Of a stretch of DNA of 8,959 nucleotides, positions 6,764 to 8,959 are shown piece after piece. Below the pieces are notes generated by a model. The model was given only the letters and a program-made list of their open reading frames with translations, searched no databases and was not told the origin of the DNA. The first letter of the stretch is position 1. Each line of letters opens with the position of its first letter. A program made the position numbers and the translations under genes. The stretch comes from Sediminispirochaeta sp. (GTDB lineage Bacteria > Spirochaetota > Spirochaetia > DSM-16054 > Sediminispirochaetaceae), in NCBI GenBank assembly GCA_011046055.1, contig DSBN01000334.1, positions 1 to 8,959 of the forward strand, given 5' to 3'.

Positions 6764-8014
6764 TCAGTCTGACAAGCCTTCGATCTCCTCCCGTGCCCTC
6801 TCCAGCGCTGCCGATGGAGAGACCTCACCCCGCAAAGCCTCGTAAATCCAGTGCTGCAGGTGCAGACTGACTTTTCGATACTGGGGGTGAATCGGACGGT
6901 TTCGAACCCCGGCAATCTGCTCCATTTTCAAGCTTATGTCCGGGTCTTTTTGAAAAGTACGCTCCTCACCCCAGACTTCCCGCCACACCGACATCTCCTC
7001 CAGGTGCTTACGCTGAAAATCCGGTGAGGATAAATAGCGGATAAACCTCCACGCGGCGTCCTTGTTCGCGCTGTTTCGCGTCACCGACAAGCCCTGGAAT
7101 CCACTGACCGTGCTGCTTCTTCCGCCCTCCTCCAGCACGGTTCGGGCCGGCGGAATCAACGAAGCCCGTCCGGCTCCGTAAATCGGGCGGTGCTTCTCGC
7201 GCATCAGACCGGTGACAAAAGTCCAATTCATGGTAAAAAGGGCATCACCCCAGGTGAAAGCCTCAGCGGCGAAGACCTCTTCCTGCTGCAGGGAGAAGGG
7301 GTTCAGCAGTCCCCGATTCAGCATATCGACCAAGAAACTCAGCGCCCGCCTGCTGGCGGCATTGTCCACGTCTATTTCTCCATCCTCATTGGAGAGTCCC
7401 CCCCCAAATGAACCGGTGAGCCAGACGAAGACGCAGATGAGAGCCTCCTGCTTCCGCAAGGGCAGAAAGATCGGGTACTCTATCACCCCCTGCTCTTTGG
7501 CTTTGGAGGCTATCTCCACCAGCTCCTCCAGCGTGTCCGGAGGCTCGGAGTATCCGGCCTGCTGCAGGAGTTCCATATTGCTGTACATCAGCTGAAAATT
7601 CGCTAAAAAGGGTACGGCCCACAGGGTATCGTCGTACATGAAGGCCGATGAGATCTCCGGTACTATTCCACGCTCCACCTCTTGCACCAGCTCCGGCGGA
7701 ACCGGGTCGATGATCCTTCTCTCGGCAAACTCGGCGGTCCAGATGATATCCTCGAGGATGATATCATAGTCGGCCCTCTCCTTAGCCGCCGATTCGACGA
7801 TGAGCTTGTACTGATCCTCGTACTCGACGAAGGAGAGGTGGACGGCTATTCCCGTCTCCTGTTCAAAGGAGCGGGCTCGCTGCACGATATGCGATGGTTG
7901 GTAGCCGGCCTGCGCCATGTAGAGCATGCGCAGCTCCCGCCCATACGCGAACGAACTCATGACCAGCCACAGCAGAGTAATTAGACATCGTACTTTTTTC
8001 CCTATACCATCCAT
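6764..8014 (-). CDS. Extracellular solute-binding protein (family 1), probable sensor component
   Basis: Periplasmic binding protein of 416 aa from ATG 8014. A GTG at 8020 would add two residues, and neither start has a good ribosome site. A Lys-Lys-Val-Arg start, a hydrophobic core and SSFAYG|RELRML make a Sec signal peptide cleaved near residue 25. The mature part shows family-1 features: RARSFEQETGIAVHLSFVEYEDQYKLIVESA, DYDIILEDIIWTAEF, WAVPFLANFQLMYSN and, near the end, SGFQGLSVTRNSANKDAAWRFIRYLSS. It is only distantly like the GtsA-type protein in the same window. No permease or ATPase gene accompanies it. It ends 6 bp before a sensor kinase, so I infer that it presents ligand to the kinase, as ChvE does for VirA, and does not serve transport. 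The ligand is unknown; a sugar is likely. Confidence 0.9.
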   Translation of the reverse strand: MDGIGKKVRCLITLLWLVMSSFAYGRELRMLYMAQAGYQPSHIVQRARSFEQETGIAVHLSFVEYEDQYKLIVESAAKERADYDIILEDIIWTAEFAERRIIDPVPPELVQEVERGIVPEISSAFMYDDTLWAVPFLANFQLMYSNMELLQQAGYSEPPDTLEELVEIASKAKEQGVIEYPIFLPLRKQEALICVFVWLTGSFGGGLSNEDGEIDVDNAASRRALSFLVDMLNRGLLNPFSLQQEEVFAAEAFTWGDALFTMNWTFVTGLMREKHRPIYGAGRASLIPPARTVLEEGGRSSTVSGFQGLSVTRNSANKDAAWRFIRYLSSPDFQRKHLEEMSVWREVWGEERTFQKDPDISLKMEQIAGVRNRPIHPQYRKVSLHLQHWIYEALRGEVSPSAALERAREEIEGLSD

Positions 8015-8073
8015 ATCCACTCATTACCAGCTTTGTGGTCCAATTTTTTCAACAGCCAGGGGGGAACACGAAA

Positions 8074-8102
8074 ATGATATTCGAGATAAGCACCGCAGTC
8101 AA
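8074..8102 (-). promoter_or_regulatory. Sigma-70-type promoter of the binding protein-kinase-regulator operon
   Basis: The minus strand has TTGACT (8102-8097), a 17-bp spacer, then TATCAT (8079-8074). Each hexamer differs from consensus at one position and the spacing is ideal. Transcription would start near 8067, giving a leader of about 50 nt before the ATG at 8014. It implies that the sensing genes are expressed constitutively, separately from the sigma-54-driven transporter. Confidence 0.75.
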
Positions 8103-8211
8103 GAAATTCTCGTCTTGCCGAGCATCTGCTTCAGCTCGAACCGGTTTTGAATCAGATCCAACGATTACGGTCCTATGTTTAAACTACGACAACCAGTTCA
8201 GGAGGCTGCCG

Positions 8212-8959
8212 ATGGAGAGAGACAGGGTCGAGGAGGACTTCCTCAACCGAACTGCCGCGGAGCGTTTTGGGATAGACTACCTTTTCCCCTATCAACGCCT
8301 GGTGATCAGCAACATACTCGAAGGAGCCGGCTTCTTCTCCCCGGAGAGTGGGAGCAGCGAAACTTTCGATCCCGAAGATCCTCCCGATACGGTACAGCGT
8401 CAGATCGCCATCCTTCCTACCGGAGCGGGCAAGAGTCTCTGCTTCATGCTGCCCGGCGTTCTGCTGCCAGGGGTGACCTTGATCCTCTTCCCCCTGCTGT
8501 CCCTGCTTTCAGACCAGAAGAGGCGTCTGGATGAACAGGGGATCCCCGCCGAACTGCTGGCCGGAGGTCAATCGTCGGCGGAACGTGAGGCCGCGTGGGG
8601 CCGGCTCGAATTGGGAAAGAGCCGCTTTCTCCTTTCCAACCCCGAGACCCTGATCCAACAGACCGCCCTTCGACGTCTGGAGAAGCTCAACATAGATCAT
8701 CTGGTCATCGACGAAGCCCATACCCTGCCTATGTGGGGTCGGCAGTTCCGTCCCGCCCTGCTCGAGATTCCTTCTCTCATCGCCGCCGGTCGGCCTCGGA
8801 TGACCAGCGCCTTCACCGCCACGGCTTCCGATGTGGTGCTGGATCAGATCCAGGAGATTCTCTTCTCCGATCAAGCGGCCCACGTGATTCGAGCCATGCC
8901 CGATCGCCCCAACATCTCCTATCACGTGATCCCCTGCCTCTCCAAATCCCGGGAGCTGC
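8212..8959 (+). CDS. RecQ-family ATP-dependent DNA helicase, N-terminal part (3' end beyond window)
   Basis: The N-terminal 249 residues of a superfamily 2 helicase, open to the right edge. The start is ATG at 8212, supported by AGGAGG at 8200-8205, 6 nt upstream. Visible motifs in order: Q-motif-like FPYQRLVI (25-32); Walker A LPTGAGKSLCFMLP (68-81, Lys74), close to the RecQ signature; FPLLSLLSDQ (93-102); SNPETL (142-147); Walker B/motif II VIDEAH (165-170); motif III TATAS (202-206); and the segment RPNISYHV after the first RecA lobe, which is RecQ-like. The gap between the Q motif and Walker A is about 20 residues longer than in E. coli RecQ, filled by an acidic, Pro/Ser-rich stretch (about 41-64). 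It diverges from the sensing operon and is not obviously linked to it. No convincing promoter was found for it. The second helicase lobe and any C-terminal domains are outside the window. Confidence 0.9.
   Translation, partial: MERDRVEEDFLNRTAAERFGIDYLFPYQRLVISNILEGAGFFSPESGSSETFDPEDPPDTVQRQIAILPTGAGKSLCFMLPGVLLPGVTLILFPLLSLLSDQKRRLDEQGIPAELLAGGQSSAEREAAWGRLELGKSRFLLSNPETLIQQTALRRLEKLNIDHLVIDEAHTLPMWGRQFRPALLEIPSLIAAGRPRMTSAFTATASDVVLDQIQEILFSDQAAHVIRAMPDRPNISYHVIPCLSKSREL

Noticed and set aside
7742..7765. Direct repeat GATGATATC separated by CTCGAG
   Set aside because: It is explained by the coding sequence: the binding protein has the repeated Asp-Ile-Ile residues of DIILEDII, with the same codons used twice.
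8139..8146. AACCGGTT palindrome next to CGAAC, considered as a LexA/SOS box for the helicase
   Set aside because: The half-site spacing does not match the CGAAC-N4-GTTCG pattern or other SOS boxes I know; an 8-bp palindrome is common by chance.
8147..8179. TTGAAT ... TATGTT as a promoter for the helicase
   Set aside because: The spacer is 21 bp, too long for a sigma-70 promoter, and both hexamers are weak.
8509..8925. Minus-strand open frame opposite the helicase
   Set aside because: The plus strand carries the ordered helicase motifs here. The antisense translation shows no known fold or ribosome site.

Overview
The window reads as a sugar-sensing and sugar-uptake locus from a Gram-negative-type bacterium with moderately high GC. 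A free-living spirochaete is my best guess. The main clue is the signal peptide of the transporter binding protein, which ends ..LLFAGGRQEA, a style common in Spirochaeta-type binding proteins and lacking the lipobox cysteine. This placement is inference and rests on no phylogenetic marker.

Layout. Six genes lie head to tail on the minus strand and one partial gene lies on the plus strand. In minus-strand reading order they are: a solute-binding protein with no permease of its own (6764-8014); a membrane histidine kinase with Cache-like sensor, HAMP and PAS regions (4658-6757); an NtrC-type sigma-54 activator (3284-4639); a 144-bp intergenic region (3140-3283); and the ABC sugar-transporter genes gtsA-like binding protein (1844-3139), gtsB-like permease (829-1743) and gtsC-like permease (1-842, cut by the window edge). 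Diverging from the first gene is the 5' part of a RecQ-family DNA helicase (8212 to the right edge).

How the parts fit. The first three genes are packed with gaps of 6 and 18 bp, behind a good sigma-70-type promoter (TTGACT-17 bp-TATCAT at 8074-8102). Just before gtsA is a textbook sigma-54 promoter (TGGCAC-N5-TTGCA at 3172-3187). Palindromic sequences lie 60-110 bp upstream of it, where an NtrC-type activator would bind. The simple model is a three-component circuit. The orphan binding protein captures a sugar in the periplasm and works with the kinase, the kinase phosphorylates the sigma-54 activator, and the activator switches on the Gts-type glucose/mannose transporter. A strong hairpin between gtsA and gtsB could make the binding protein more abundant than the permeases. 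The transporter ATPase is not in the window.

No RNA genes, insertion sequences, CRISPR arrays or phage genes were seen, and no gene-free stretch exceeds 300 bp. Long plus-strand open frames opposite the minus-strand genes are antisense shadows.
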